A DNA stretch of 64,000 nt from Spirosoma sordidisoli (GCF_004138325.1 NZ_SBLB01000006.1:124001-188000), one strand, 5' to 3'. Numbered from the stretch's first letter, positions 8,910-18,175 are shown. Notes: generated by a model not told the origin, from the letters alone. Translations and numbers: made by a program.

Positions 8910-9824
8910 ATGTTTTCCGTCCTGTCCTATACCCGCCGGCTACGCGGCACCCTGCTGGCTGGCTTTTGTCTGCTGAGTCTGCTGAACACGGGTTTCGGCG
9001 CCCACGTCGACACGATCGATGTGCCCAGCGCCCGCATGAACCGTACGCTACGGGCCGCCGTCGTTTTACCCGACCGCTACGTGAGGGCAAAACGACGCGA
9101 CAGGCAGCCCTTTCCGGTCCTGTATCTGCTCCACGGCGGCACCGGTAGTTTTCGCGACTGGCTCACCAAAACGCCCGACCCAACCCTGCTGCACCGCTTG
9201 GCGGATCAGTATAACCTCATCATAGTTACGCCCGACGGCGACCCAACCAGCTATTATTTTGATAGTCCTCTGGTTAAATCCAGCCAGTTCGAGACGTTTA
9301 TTTCGGCCGAGCTGATCGAAAAAATCGATGCTACCTATCGCACCATCCGTGACCGGAAAGGCCGGGTTATTGCGGGTCTGTCGATGGGAGGGCACGGTGC
9401 TATGTTCATCGCCAGCCGTCATCCCGACCTGTATGCCGCTGCGGGCAGCATGAGTGGTGTCATGGATATCAACACCGCCACCTGGAAGGTGGCGCCCGAC
9501 TTTGCCAAATCCCGCGCGGCTAATTTTGCTACGCTGCTGGGCCCGCCAGCGGCCGGTAACTCGCCGTACCCGGGCTATACGATGGTTACGCTGGCCGACC
9601 GGCTTAAGGCCAATAACCTTCCACTGATCTTCGATATTGGCGTCGATGATTTCCTGATCGAAACAAATCGGGAACTTCACCGGCTGCTGCTGGCCAATCA
9701 GACGCCCCACGAGTATATCGAACGCCCGGGGGCCCACACCTGGCCGTACTGGCAGTACGCACTCCCCTATCAGGTTCTGTTTTTCAGCCAGATTCTCAAG
9801 GCCAATCAGGCCGCTACTCCTTAA
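8910..9824 (+). CDS. secreted esterase, esterase-D-like alpha/beta hydrolase
   Basis: Alpha/beta hydrolase of the putative-esterase (PF00756-like) family, 304 residues. The ATG at 8910 begins a signal-like segment (MFSVLSYTRRLRGTLLAGFCLLSLLNTGFG); the upstream frame to 8724 overlaps the divergent gene antisense and is rejected. Key motifs: oxyanion region VLYLLHGGTG, nucleophile in GLSMGGHGA, acid in FDIGVDDFL and catalytic His in RPGAHTWPYW. Similar proteins act as S-formylglutathione hydrolases, feruloyl or acetylxylan esterases; export suggests de-esterification of carbohydrate or lipid substrates. The next gene, another esterase, starts 9 bases after the stop, so the two are probably cotranscribed. 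Confidence 0.85.
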   Translation: MFSVLSYTRRLRGTLLAGFCLLSLLNTGFGAHVDTIDVPSARMNRTLRAAVVLPDRYVRAKRRDRQPFPVLYLLHGGTGSFRDWLTKTPDPTLLHRLADQYNLIIVTPDGDPTSYYFDSPLVKSSQFETFISAELIEKIDATYRTIRDRKGRVIAGLSMGGHGAMFIASRHPDLYAAAGSMSGVMDINTATWKVAPDFAKSRAANFATLLGPPAAGNSPYPGYTMVTLADRLKANNLPLIFDIGVDDFLIETNRELHRLLLANQTPHEYIERPGAHTWPYWQYALPYQVLFFSQILKANQAATP

Positions 9825-9832
9825 CCAAACCT

Positions 9833-11383
9833 ATGAAAATCAGCCCTTTGTTTCTGTGCCTGGCGGCCCTGACCCTATTGACCAAACCCGGAGCAGGCCA
9901 GTCGTCTGTCGTCCCCATAACAGGTGGCCGGATTAGCGGAACCACGAACGCCAAAGGCGATGTACGTATCTACAGAGGCATTCCTTTTGCGGCTCCGCCC
10001 GTTGGAAACCTTCGCTGGAAAGCTCCTCAGCCGGTTGTCCCCTGGTCGGGTGTTCGAGCCTGCAACGCCTTCGGGCCAAGTCCCATGCAGGGCTCACCGG
10101 CCCCGTTCAGCATGTGGAGCGCCGAATTTCTGATTCCGAAAGAACCCATCAGCGAGGACTGCCTCTATCTGAACGTCTGGACAGCGGCCCGATCGGCCAC
10201 CGAAAAACGGCCGGTCCTGGTCTGGATCTATGGCGGGGGCTTCAACAGCGGAGGGAGTGCCGTACCCATCTACGACGGGGAATCAACGGCTCAGAAAGGG
10301 ATCGTGTTGGTTAGCATCAACTACCGCGTTGGGGCATTCGGGTTCATGGCTCACCCCGAACTGACCCGCGAGTCGGGAACAAACGCTTCGGGTAACTACG
10401 GCCTGCTCGACCAGATTGCGGCTTTGCAGTGGGTCAGACAGAACATTGCCGCTTTTGGCGGAGACCCGGCCAACGTGACCATTGCCGGCCAGTCGGCCGG
10501 GTCGATGAGCGTCAGCTGCCTGGTGGCGTCGCCCCTGGCCAAAAACCTCTTCAATAAAGCCATTGCCCAGAGCGGAGCCGGTGTCGGACGGCCCTATGCT
10601 TCCCTGAAAACGGCCGAAGAAACGGGGGTGAAAATTATGCAGACGCTGGGCGCTGCGTCGCTGGCGGAGCTGCGGGCTACCCCGGCGGCCGAGATTCAGC
10701 AAAAGGCGCAGGGGATACGCGGCCCTATTATCGACGGCTACGTACTGCCCGCATCGGTCACCGAGCTCGTTACAGCCGGCCGTCAGGCCAACATAAGCCT
10801 GCTGACGGGCTGGAACGAAGACGAAGGCCTGCTCCCCGGCCCCATCAAACCCGCCGTCGAGTTCCGTAAACAAACCGAACAACGGTACGGCCCCGACGCC
10901 ACAACGCTCCTCCAGTACTACCCCGCCGGCACCGATGCCGAAGCCGATCAGTCGCAGCGAAACCTGGGGCGTGATCTGACCTTCGGAATTCAGAACTACA
11001 GCTGGGCCATGCTGGAGGGCGGGCAGGGCAAAACCGTATACGTATACCGGTTTCGGCGGAAACTGCCGGCTACGGGCCAGTATGCCAGTTACGGTGCGTT
11101 TCATACCGGCGAGGTGGCCTATGCCTACGACAACCTCCGGTTCATCGATCACCAGCTGCGACCGCTGAACGCTACCGATGCCGACCTGGCCCGCATTATG
11201 GCTACCTACTGGGCCAACTTCATCAAGACCGGCAATCCCAACGGTCAGGGCTTACCCCAGTGGCCGGCTTTCTCGCCGACCGGCAAACAGACCATGATTC
11301 TGGACATGCCGGCAAAAGCCCAGCCGCTACCCGATGCCGCTGCCCTCGACTTTCTGTCCGGGCTGGTCGGCCGGCAACCTTAA
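9833..11383 (+). CDS. secreted type-B carboxylesterase
   Basis: Carboxylesterase/para-nitrobenzyl esterase family (516 residues, typical length) with signal peptide MKISPLFLCLAALTLLTKPGAGQ. Diagnostic segments are YRGIPFAAPPVGNLRWKAPQ, SEDCLYLNVW, the nucleophile elbow GQSAGSMSV, the acidic partner near NEDEG and the catalytic His in GAFHTGEVAYAYDN. It hydrolyses carboxyl esters in the periplasm or outside the cell. It sits 9 bases after the preceding esterase and converges with the glycosyltransferase-like gene with an 18-base gap. Confidence 0.93.
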   Translation: MKISPLFLCLAALTLLTKPGAGQSSVVPITGGRISGTTNAKGDVRIYRGIPFAAPPVGNLRWKAPQPVVPWSGVRACNAFGPSPMQGSPAPFSMWSAEFLIPKEPISEDCLYLNVWTAARSATEKRPVLVWIYGGGFNSGGSAVPIYDGESTAQKGIVLVSINYRVGAFGFMAHPELTRESGTNASGNYGLLDQIAALQWVRQNIAAFGGDPANVTIAGQSAGSMSVSCLVASPLAKNLFNKAIAQSGAGVGRPYASLKTAEETGVKIMQTLGAASLAELRATPAAEIQQKAQGIRGPIIDGYVLPASVTELVTAGRQANISLLTGWNEDEGLLPGPIKPAVEFRKQTEQRYGPDATTLLQYYPAGTDAEADQSQRNLGRDLTFGIQNYSWAMLEGGQGKTVYVYRFRRKLPATGQYASYGAFHTGEVAYAYDNLRFIDHQLRPLNATDADLARIMATYWANFIKTGNPNGQGLPQWPAFSPTGKQTMILDMPAKAQPLPDAAALDFLSGLVGRQP

Positions 11384-11401
11384 GTCTCAATTGCCAGCCG
11401 G

Positions 11402-12328
11402 TCAGGAGACCGTCTTGCCGTACGCCAGCGCTGGGGTACCCAGGCCGTATTCATTCTGTAATACCTGATAGGCACGCTCTTCTTCGGCATCGTACATGCT
11501 TTTGTCGAAGAGCGACTGGTGGCCCGAACTGACGGCGCTGGCCCATCCGTGCTGAGCATACGGATCGTACTCGAAGTTGGTGGCCCGCAGCCCCATCTCG
11601 CTGATCTGCCGAAACCATTTGGTGCCCGTATCGACCCCGTCGGTTATGCCCAGCGGATAGGCCGGTCCGTACGGCATCGTAACCCGGCGCGCCAGGGGCA
11701 TATTGATCAGCGCCGTAAATTCGTTAAGCCGGCATTCGGGCAGGGGCCAGGAATGATCGGCGCAGATGATCTTCTGAAAGGGCGTTTTGCGGACGTTTCC
11801 GTAGGTCTGGTAGAGCTGCTCGATTTCGGCGTAGTCGGGCTGGTACTGATCGTACATACCGCCCCAGCATTTCTGCGCTTTATAGGCCGGGCAGTTCCAG
11901 CACTGACCCACTTTCCCGATACCTACCGCATCGCCTATACGCTCGAGGTACGCGCCCACAATATCGTCCCGGTAGAGAACGTCGTTGTGAGTCAGCAACA
12001 GATACGACTTATCGGTTTTCTCCCAGGCATACTGATACCGAACGGCATGTCGGAAAGCCGATAAAGACAACAGATGGCGTTTGTAGCTCTTCGTAATGTC
12101 TTCGTACCACAGGAAAAACCGGGGTGTATAGTACACCGTGTTGTAGTCCCGAAGCAGTTGGTGCAGTAACGTAAGGTCGCTTCCGTTGGGTTGTTTACGT
12201 TCTTCAGTGATGTATATTTTATCGATCCACTGACCGGAATACCGCATCAGCGATAGCAACGTGACGGCGGTCTGATATGGTTTTCCATACACGCTGACGG
12301 CAACGTCGACAAGAGGGCGGGCTTGCAT
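11402..12328 (-). CDS. glycosyltransferase-like protein (GT-A fold?)
   Basis: Cytoplasmic protein of 308 residues without signal peptide or membrane segment. It opens with DVAVSVYGKPYQTAVTLLSL, which resembles the first strand and helix of family-2 glycosyltransferases, and has YLLLTHNDVLYRDDIVGAY where a DxD-type metal motif is expected (here HNDVL). A cysteine-rich segment CWNCPAYKAQKCWGGMYD is unusual and might bind metal. The donor and acceptor are not predictable. It stands alone with an AT-rich leader region upstream. Alternative: a sugar- or nucleotide-binding protein of unknown role. Confidence 0.6.
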   Translation of the reverse strand: MQARPLVDVAVSVYGKPYQTAVTLLSLMRYSGQWIDKIYITEERKQPNGSDLTLLHQLLRDYNTVYYTPRFFLWYEDITKSYKRHLLSLSAFRHAVRYQYAWEKTDKSYLLLTHNDVLYRDDIVGAYLERIGDAVGIGKVGQCWNCPAYKAQKCWGGMYDQYQPDYAEIEQLYQTYGNVRKTPFQKIICADHSWPLPECRLNEFTALINMPLARRVTMPYGPAYPLGITDGVDTGTKWFRQISEMGLRATNFEYDPYAQHGWASAVSSGHQSLFDKSMYDAEEERAYQVLQNEYGLGTPALAYGKTVS

Positions 12329-12594
12329 TAAGAGTAGTTGAGGAGTTGGACATCTGTTTTATGGGGTTCATCTGAAGTTTCATAACGCGTTGAGCCACAC
12401 CAAATTCTTCAACTTTCCCTCTGGAATATGTATACCAACTACCCAAAAAAAGAGGAGGACCAGATACCGTATAGTAGAGATAAAGCTGTATGCTACTTAT
12501 AAATTTATCATGTAACTTTTGGGGAAATAAAGATAAAAACAGTTTTCATAATTTATTTATTCAAGTACAAATATTTTTACTAAACGGCTATTAT
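12329..12594. other. intergenic region with AT-rich block
   Basis: No gene seen. The half from about 12,476 to 12,596 is strikingly AT-rich against the GC-rich surroundings (runs such as AATTTATTTATTC and AAATATTTTTAC) and lies just beyond the stop of the permease fusion, so it probably carries the promoter of the glycosyltransferase-like gene. No RNA structure recognised. Confidence 0.5.
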
Positions 12595-14145
12595 CTACTC
12601 CCTGTTCAGGTAGTCGACCAACTCATCGATTGAGCGTAAACCCAGTTGCTGCGTTTGTTCCCGACGCATCATCAGGCAGTAACTGTTGTTGAATCCGAGC
12701 GGGCGCTGCCAAACCAGGCCATACTGCCGCGCAAAGGCATTTTTCACGTATCGGTACACCGTGTCAGCCTGCATCGGTAAGGTCCGGAGGGTAGCAGCGG
12801 GCGGTTGCAGAATAACCAGCAGCCCCGTTCCGGTATATTCAGGGTAAAAATCGATAGCCCCTGTCCGCAGGGCGTCGAAGCAGATCTGGGTGCCGCCCAG
12901 GCCCGTACGCGTGGCAACCCGCAGGCGCGTATGCCCCTCGATCAGCTGCCGGTAAATCTCCGACAGGATATACTGCTCGGTAAAGAGTTTCGAGCCCATC
13001 ACCACGGTTTCGGTGCGGTTGCCGGGGGGGCTTGCTTTGTAGAGTCCCGTCTGCTTCAGAAAACGGGTAGCGATTTGTTTGGGCGACTGGTGTAGAAAAT
13101 CGGCCTGGTAGTTCAGCGCGGTCATCACCGAATCGGTCAGTTTACCTGCCAGCCGGTCGAGGGTCGGGCCCAGTTCGGGGTGGCGGTCGAGGGCGGCCTG
13201 CCGAACAACGGGAGCGGCATCGTAGGGCGGAAACGCATGTCGGTTATCGGTCAGCACCACCAGATCGAAAGCCCGGATACGGCCGTCGGTCGAGTACCCG
13301 CTGATGATGTCGACCTGTCGGTTACGAATGGCTTCATACATCAGATTCTGGTCGATCAGTCGCGGGTGCAATCGGAGGCCGTACGTTTTCTGAAGGCCGG
13401 GATACCCATCGGCGCGTCCGTAGAACTCGTGTGCAAAGCCAGCCGTCAGTTTATCGCCCCGCATCGGCAGCAGGTAAAACCCCGACAGAACCGGCACCAG
13501 CGCCACGAAGGCAAGCGCCCCGACGCGCATTTTCCGGCCACTAAGCCGCTGCAGCGCGGCCAGCCCCAGGTCGAACCCGATGGCCAGCAATGCCGCCGGT
13601 ATGGCCCCGGCCAGGATCATATTGGTGTTACTCAGCGCAATACCGCTGAAGATAAACTCACCCAGCCCGCCAGCGGCTACGTAAGCCGCCAGGGTGGCAA
13701 CGCCTACGTTGATGACCGTAGCCGTACGCACGCCCGCAAAGATGACCGGCAGCGCCAGCGGCAATTCAACCTTGGTCAGGATCTGCCGACTGGTCATACC
13801 AACACCCCGGGCTGCTTCGCGAACCGTAGGGTTAACCTCCGTAATGCCTACGTAGGTATTACGGATAAGGGGAAGCAGCGCATACAGAAACAGCGCCACC
13901 AGCGCTGGACCAGCGCCAATCCCCAGCAGCGGAATCAGGAACCCCAGCAAAGCCACACTCGGTACGGTTTGCAGCACCCCCGCCACGCCCAGTATACCAC
14001 TGGCCAGCCGCGGCCGACGGGCAATCAGAATACCGAGCGGAATACCCACCACCAGCGCCAGCAGCAGCGATACGAAGGTCAGTCCAATGTGGGTCAGGGT
14101 TTGTTCGAGGAGCTTGTCGGCGTTCTGGCGTAAAAAATCGAGCAT
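12595..14145 (-). CDS. OpuC-type permease fused to a permuted substrate-binding domain
   Basis: Fusion of an ABC permease with a quaternary-amine-type binding protein (516 residues). Residues 1-230 are the permease with about six membrane spans and the EAA loop VREAARGVGMTSRQILTKVELP (109-130). The binding part is in swapped order: the segment normally forming the second half (LTAGFAHEFYGRADGYPGLQ..., FDLVVLTDN, FPPYDAAPVVR) comes first at about 233-370, and the segment normally beginning the mature protein (VMGSKLFTEQYILSEIYRQ, GLGGTQICFDAL, IDFYPEYTGTGL, PLGFNNSY) comes last at 382-516. It imports compatible solutes or amine/thione compounds (betaine, choline, carnitine or ergothioneine are all possible). 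The ATPase gene ends 3 bases upstream. Confidence 0.9.
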   Translation of the reverse strand: MLDFLRQNADKLLEQTLTHIGLTFVSLLLALVVGIPLGILIARRPRLASGILGVAGVLQTVPSVALLGFLIPLLGIGAGPALVALFLYALLPLIRNTYVGITEVNPTVREAARGVGMTSRQILTKVELPLALPVIFAGVRTATVINVGVATLAAYVAAGGLGEFIFSGIALSNTNMILAGAIPAALLAIGFDLGLAALQRLSGRKMRVGALAFVALVPVLSGFYLLPMRGDKLTAGFAHEFYGRADGYPGLQKTYGLRLHPRLIDQNLMYEAIRNRQVDIISGYSTDGRIRAFDLVVLTDNRHAFPPYDAAPVVRQAALDRHPELGPTLDRLAGKLTDSVMTALNYQADFLHQSPKQIATRFLKQTGLYKASPPGNRTETVVMGSKLFTEQYILSEIYRQLIEGHTRLRVATRTGLGGTQICFDALRTGAIDFYPEYTGTGLLVILQPPAATLRTLPMQADTVYRYVKNAFARQYGLVWQRPLGFNNSYCLMMRREQTQQLGLRSIDELVDYLNRE

Positions 14146-14148
14146 GGA

Positions 14149-14862
14149 TCAAACGTCTAGGAAATCGCGGACAAAATCGTTGGCAGGCTGGTTCGTCAGG
14201 TCGCCGGGCAGACCGATCTGCACGATACGGCCCTGGTGCATGAGCGCGATGCGATCAGCCAGTTCAAGAGCCTCGGCCACGTCGTGAGTCACGAGCACCA
14301 CCGTTGTTTCCTGCAACTCACTGAGGCCAAACAGTTCACGCCGGACGTGACGACGGGTGAACGGGTCCAGCGCCCCGAATGGCTCGTCCATCAGGACCAC
14401 CGGGGGTCGGGTCGCCAGCGCCCGCGCGAGTCCGACCCGCTGACGCTGGCCCCCGCTCAGGTCGGCCGGGTAACGGTTCAGGACGGCTTCGGGTAGCTGT
14501 AGTTTACGGATCAGTTCGTCCGTACGCTCCCGGATGCGGTCGGGTTCCCAGCCCAGCAGGTTCGGCACGGTAGCGATAGCCTCGGCTACAGTATAGTGCG
14601 GGAACAAACCCCCATCCTGAATAACGTAGCCGATGCGTCGGCGCAGCGTGGGCGCATCCTGTTGCCGCACGTCGGTTCCGTCCAGCCGGATCTGGCCGCT
14701 GTCGGGTTCGATGAGCCGGTTCAGCATTTTCAGGGTCGTGGTCTTGCCGGAACCACTGGTTCCCAGCAGCACCAGCGTCTCGCCCGGTGCTACGCTGAAC
14801 GAAACGTTATCTACCACCGCCGTGGGGCCGTAGCGTTTGCTGAGGTTCTCGACCCGAATCAT
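14149..14862 (-). CDS. ABC transporter ATPase, OpuCA/ProV-like
   Basis: ATP-binding subunit partnering the permease/binding fusion three bases downstream. Walker A is GTSGSGKTT, Walker B follows VVLMDEPFGALD, the signature is LSGGQRQRVGLARAL, and the H-loop is LVTHDVAEAL. At 237 residues it lacks the C-terminal CBS pair found in many OpuA/OpuC ATPases, so the osmotic gating described for those is not expected. The start at 14862 (MIRVENLSKRYG) fits the family; an in-frame start seven codons upstream (14883) is possible. First gene of a two-gene operon. Confidence 0.92.
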   Translation of the reverse strand: MIRVENLSKRYGPTAVVDNVSFSVAPGETLVLLGTSGSGKTTTLKMLNRLIEPDSGQIRLDGTDVRQQDAPTLRRRIGYVIQDGGLFPHYTVAEAIATVPNLLGWEPDRIRERTDELIRKLQLPEAVLNRYPADLSGGQRQRVGLARALATRPPVVLMDEPFGALDPFTRRHVRRELFGLSELQETTVVLVTHDVAEALELADRIALMHQGRIVQIGLPGDLTNQPANDFVRDFLDV

Positions 14863-15020
14863 AAATGCCTGTCGGTTTATCAAGAGGTAAAGTTACAGGG
14901 AAGGGCCAGCGCCCAGCATATCGTCGTCACAAATTTGTCGCCTTGCCCGATGGACGGCGTTATTCCTGACGCGCACCGATTGTCGCTGCACGTAACGACG
15001 GTCTTTCCGGTCAAATCCCC

Positions 15021-15069
15021 AAAAAAACGCCGTTTACCCCCGGCCTAACCAGAGCGGGAGCAAACGGCG
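15021..15069 (-). terminator. rho-independent terminator after CocE/NonD gene
   Basis: Arms CGCCGTTT (15028-15035) and AAACGGCG (15062-15069) pair perfectly around a GC-rich inner region; on the minus strand the stem is followed by seven T residues (15021-15027). It lies 25 bases beyond the stop of the hydrolase gene. Confidence 0.8.
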
Positions 15070-15093
15070 CCACAACTGCCGACCCGAATCGGC

Positions 15094-17034
15094 TTATTTC
15101 AGAATCTGCACGCTGATGACGGAGTTATCGTAAACCCGGTGGGTGGCTTTTTTGAAGTCCTTCTCCTCAGCTTTGAAGATATTATCGACGTAGGTCTGCG
15201 GATTGCGGTCAATGAGCGGGAACCACGTACTCTGCACCTGGATCATCATCCGATGGCCTTTTTTAAACGTGTGCAGAACGTCCTGCAACCGGAATGTCAC
15301 GTCGGTTATCTCGCCGGGCTTAAACGGTTCGGGCTTCTCGAAGCTATTCCGGAAACGCCCGCGCATGGCTTCTGACCGAACCATCTGCTGGTAGTTGCCC
15401 AGGGTAATATTCTTGTTCGGCATGTACGGGTGGTTGGGTTCATTGGGCGGGTACACGTCAATCAGTTTCACGACCCAGTCGGCATCGGTGCCGGTGGTGC
15501 TCACTTTCAGCTTAGCCGTAATTTCGCCCCCCAGCGTCAGATCTTCGGTCAGCACATCGGTCTGAAAGGTTAACACATCGGGCCGCCGACCCGCAAACCG
15601 CTGATCTTCCGACATGTAGTTGAACGGCGTAAAGCCCTGCGTTGTGGTAATGTCTTCGGTATAGGGAACCGGTTTCATAGGGTCCGATACGAACTCGGTA
15701 AAGCCATTGCCGCTCGGATCGGCCGAGCCCATGATCTTGTTCGAGGCCAGCATACCGTCAGAATTCAGGAAATACTCTTTGGTTTGGGCGTCGGCAGCGG
15801 GCCATTTGTCGAAGGTGCGCCACTCGTTACGGCCGGTGTTGAAGAGGTACGCTTCGGGCAAACCGGTTTTGCCGTCGCCCGCTCCTTTCAGGAAATGACC
15901 GAAGAAGTTTGCCTCGATATTGCGCTGGTAGAAGGTAGCGATGCTATCGCCGAAATACACGTTCGAATGCAGCGTATGCCCCGTCTCGCGCGACCACCGG
16001 CCGTGCCCAAACGGGCCCATAACCAGGGTGTTGTAGGCGCCGGGTGTATTTTTCTCGATGGTTTTGTAGATGTTCAGCGGGCCGTAGAGGTCTTCGGCAT
16101 CGAACCAGCCACCTACCGTCATCACGGCCGGCCGGGTATTTTTCAGATGCGGCAGGATACTGCGCTTCTGCCAGAACGCATCGTAGTTGGGGTGTTCAAC
16201 GGTTTCCTGCCAGAAGAAGTTGTCCTTGTAGTATTTCTGTACATTTTTCAGCGGACCCAGATCGTACTGAAACTGAAAGCCGTCGCTGCTGCCGGTCTTG
16301 ATAAACGAGTCGTTATACCAGGCCGTGGTAGTTGGTGCCGGATGCTGCACGCCGAATACCGGGTAGGTAAACAGATATGCCTGAATGAACGCGCCGTTAT
16401 GGTGGAAATCATCGAAGAAAAAGTCCGACACGGGGGCCTGGGGCGAAGCCGCTTTCAGGGCCGGGTGCGCATCGGGTAATGACGCTGCCGTGTAGAAGCC
16501 GGGGTAGCTGATGCCCCACTGGCCCACCCGACCGTTGTTGTTCGGCACGTTCTTCAGCAACCACTCGATGGTGTCGTAGGTATCGGAGCTTTCGTCGGGT
16601 GCTCCGGCGGTAGTGGCCGCGGGCTGTGCTTTCTTACGCCCTTTCGTAGCGGCCGGTGCCGGATCGGGCAGGTTGGGGGTCATGTTGGTCCAGGTTCCTT
16701 CCGAAGCCCAGCGCCCCCGCACATCCTGATAAACGAAAATGTACTTGTCGCGCATCAGCGTACCCGATGGACCTACGGCCGCCGGGTACGCATCAGGCCC
16801 ATAGGGCGCCACGCTGTAGCAGGTACGCTGCATTAGAAACGGATATTTGTTGATAGCCGACGCATCTTTCGGCACATACACGTTGGTGTGCAGTTTGGTG
16901 CCATCGCGCATGGGAATCTTGTACTCGAACTTCTGGTAATTGTCGCGGACAAAATTACCGGTTGCGGTTGTCTGGGCAGACGTGGCGGCACAGGAACCGA
17001 TGAGCGCCAGCAGGCTGTAAAGCCATTTTTTCAT
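15094..17034 (-). CDS. secreted CocE/NonD family hydrolase
   Basis: X-Pro dipeptidyl-peptidase/CocE-type alpha/beta hydrolase, 646 residues, with signal peptide MKKWLYSLLALIGSCAATSAQ from the ATG at 17034 (the frame extends 18 codons upstream without similarity). Catalytic motifs: nucleophile in GQWGISYPGFYTA, acid in GGWFDAEDLYGP and His in MGPFGHGRW. The C-terminal jelly-roll domain typical of the family (LTLGGEITAKLKVSTTGTDADWVVKLID, then the closing strands) is intact. Family members cleave acyl esters, glutaryl amides or N-terminal X-Pro peptides; periplasmic peptide or ester hydrolysis is likely. Monocistronic, with its own terminator. Confidence 0.9.
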   Translation of the reverse strand: MKKWLYSLLALIGSCAATSAQTTATGNFVRDNYQKFEYKIPMRDGTKLHTNVYVPKDASAINKYPFLMQRTCYSVAPYGPDAYPAAVGPSGTLMRDKYIFVYQDVRGRWASEGTWTNMTPNLPDPAPAATKGRKKAQPAATTAGAPDESSDTYDTIEWLLKNVPNNNGRVGQWGISYPGFYTAASLPDAHPALKAASPQAPVSDFFFDDFHHNGAFIQAYLFTYPVFGVQHPAPTTTAWYNDSFIKTGSSDGFQFQYDLGPLKNVQKYYKDNFFWQETVEHPNYDAFWQKRSILPHLKNTRPAVMTVGGWFDAEDLYGPLNIYKTIEKNTPGAYNTLVMGPFGHGRWSRETGHTLHSNVYFGDSIATFYQRNIEANFFGHFLKGAGDGKTGLPEAYLFNTGRNEWRTFDKWPAADAQTKEYFLNSDGMLASNKIMGSADPSGNGFTEFVSDPMKPVPYTEDITTTQGFTPFNYMSEDQRFAGRRPDVLTFQTDVLTEDLTLGGEITAKLKVSTTGTDADWVVKLIDVYPPNEPNHPYMPNKNITLGNYQQMVRSEAMRGRFRNSFEKPEPFKPGEITDVTFRLQDVLHTFKKGHRMMIQVQSTWFPLIDRNPQTYVDNIFKAEEKDFKKATHRVYDNSVISVQILK

Positions 17035-17263
17035 GGGGTTGACGGGGTTAACGATGAACAACCGTAAAGATACAGATTCGGCCGGCATCGCGGCTTCATG
17101 ACCGCACCCGTTACGCGTCGGCCCGGCCGCACCCGATCTCTAATCGGTTTCTAACATGGGGTTAATCCGGCTCTAAACCGGAGCCTGCACCTTTGTATCA
17201 CACAAAACAACAAGGCTAACACGAGCCGGCTGTCTGTTCTGTTTCATTTTACCAACAATCGAC

Positions 17264-17692
17264 ATGCAATCCCTTCCGACACTACCCGCCGATGGATCGG
17301 CCCCTATCCAGGAAATCACCGAGACCATTACCTATAACGACCGGCTGGCCACCTTGTATCTGGGTCTGGGCAATGCCGTCTATGCGCTCACCAAAGTAGA
17401 TGGCCGTATCCAGCGTGAAGAGTCCGATACGGTAGAGCGGATTCTGGTTAGTCTGCCCCAGGGGCATCTGGCGCTGCAGGCCTTCTCGGTGCTGGACAGC
17501 TGCGACGTGCCGGTCGAAGCCGCCTACGCCTTTGCCATGCGCCGATTCTCCGACAATCGGAAGGCGCTGAGCGAGGCCTTAAAAAAGCAGTTTGTTGCCC
17601 TGCTCCTGCAAGTTGCTGAAGCGCATGATAGCATGTCGACCAAAGAGCAGGAGTTCATCAAGCGGTTTCGGCGCGACCTCCGACGGTTTTGA
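17264..17692 (+). CDS. TerB-like domain protein
   Basis: Cytoplasmic 142-residue all-helical protein. Two segments of the TerB/DjlA-like pattern are visible: AVYALTKVDGRIQREESDTVERIL near residue 38 and LLQVAEAHDSMSTKEQEFIKRF at the C-terminus, each with acidic residues able to bind a metal ion. TerB-fold proteins are linked to tellurite resistance and stress signalling, but small stand-alone members are mostly uncharacterised, so no function is given. Followed 32 bases later by a small secreted protein gene. Confidence 0.65.
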   Translation: MQSLPTLPADGSAPIQEITETITYNDRLATLYLGLGNAVYALTKVDGRIQREESDTVERILVSLPQGHLALQAFSVLDSCDVPVEAAYAFAMRRFSDNRKALSEALKKQFVALLLQVAEAHDSMSTKEQEFIKRFRRDLRRF

Positions 17693-17724
17693 CCGGCCGC
17701 TTTCCAATCAATTGTGTATGAACC

Positions 17725-18108
17725 ATGAAAACCATAAAATTTCTCTTGCTGCTGGTATTCCTGACCAGCCCCATTTTCATATTCTCCAACTTCCGTCCGT
17801 CGGCCAATGGGTCGTTCGGAGCCACTGTAGAAACGGAACCCGAGCGGATACGGGTGCTGATCGACAAACCCGCCAACAGCCTGCTGACGGTTCAGGTAAC
17901 GGATCAGGACGGTTGGCCACTGTACGCCAGCACGCTCGACAAACAGCAGACTTCCAGCCCGTTTACGTTTAATCTGAACGGATTACCCGACGGGCAGTAC
18001 CAACTCCGGCTATCGAACGGCAAACGAACGAAGATCAGCCAGATTCAACTGGTATCGACCGGCAATCCCGCCGACCAACGGCAGGTGCTGATCCAGCCCA
18101 TTAACTAA
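17725..18108 (+). CDS. small secreted beta-sandwich protein
   Basis: 127-residue exported protein with a signal peptide MKTIKFLLLLVFLTSPIFIFS. The rest (IRVLIDKPANSLLTVQVTDQDGWPLYASTLDKQ..., FTFNLNGLPDGQYQLRLSNGKR) is the strand pattern of DUF3244-like proteins and of C-terminal type-IX sorting domains: a hydrophobic V-x-D-x-x-G-x-x-L-Y turn followed by L-x-x-G-x-Y-x-L-x-L. Since it has no cargo domain, it is a single small Ig-like domain. Function unknown; probably cotranscribed with the TerB-like gene and terminated by the hairpin at 18117. Confidence 0.65.
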   Translation: MKTIKFLLLLVFLTSPIFIFSNFRPSANGSFGATVETEPERIRVLIDKPANSLLTVQVTDQDGWPLYASTLDKQQTSSPFTFNLNGLPDGQYQLRLSNGKRTKISQIQLVSTGNPADQRQVLIQPIN

Positions 18109-18116
18109 GCCGCATC

Positions 18117-18151
18117 CGCGCCAACCGGTCTGTCATGGACTGGTTGGCGCG
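18117..18151. terminator. bidirectional hairpin terminator
   Basis: Arms 18117-18130 and 18138-18151 pair over 14 bp with one G-U wobble, loop of 7 bases, exactly between converging genes (stops at 18108 and 18176). No long T tract on either side, so termination strength is uncertain. Confidence 0.7.
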
Positions 18152-18175
18152 TTGTATCCGGGGTAATGGAGCTTC

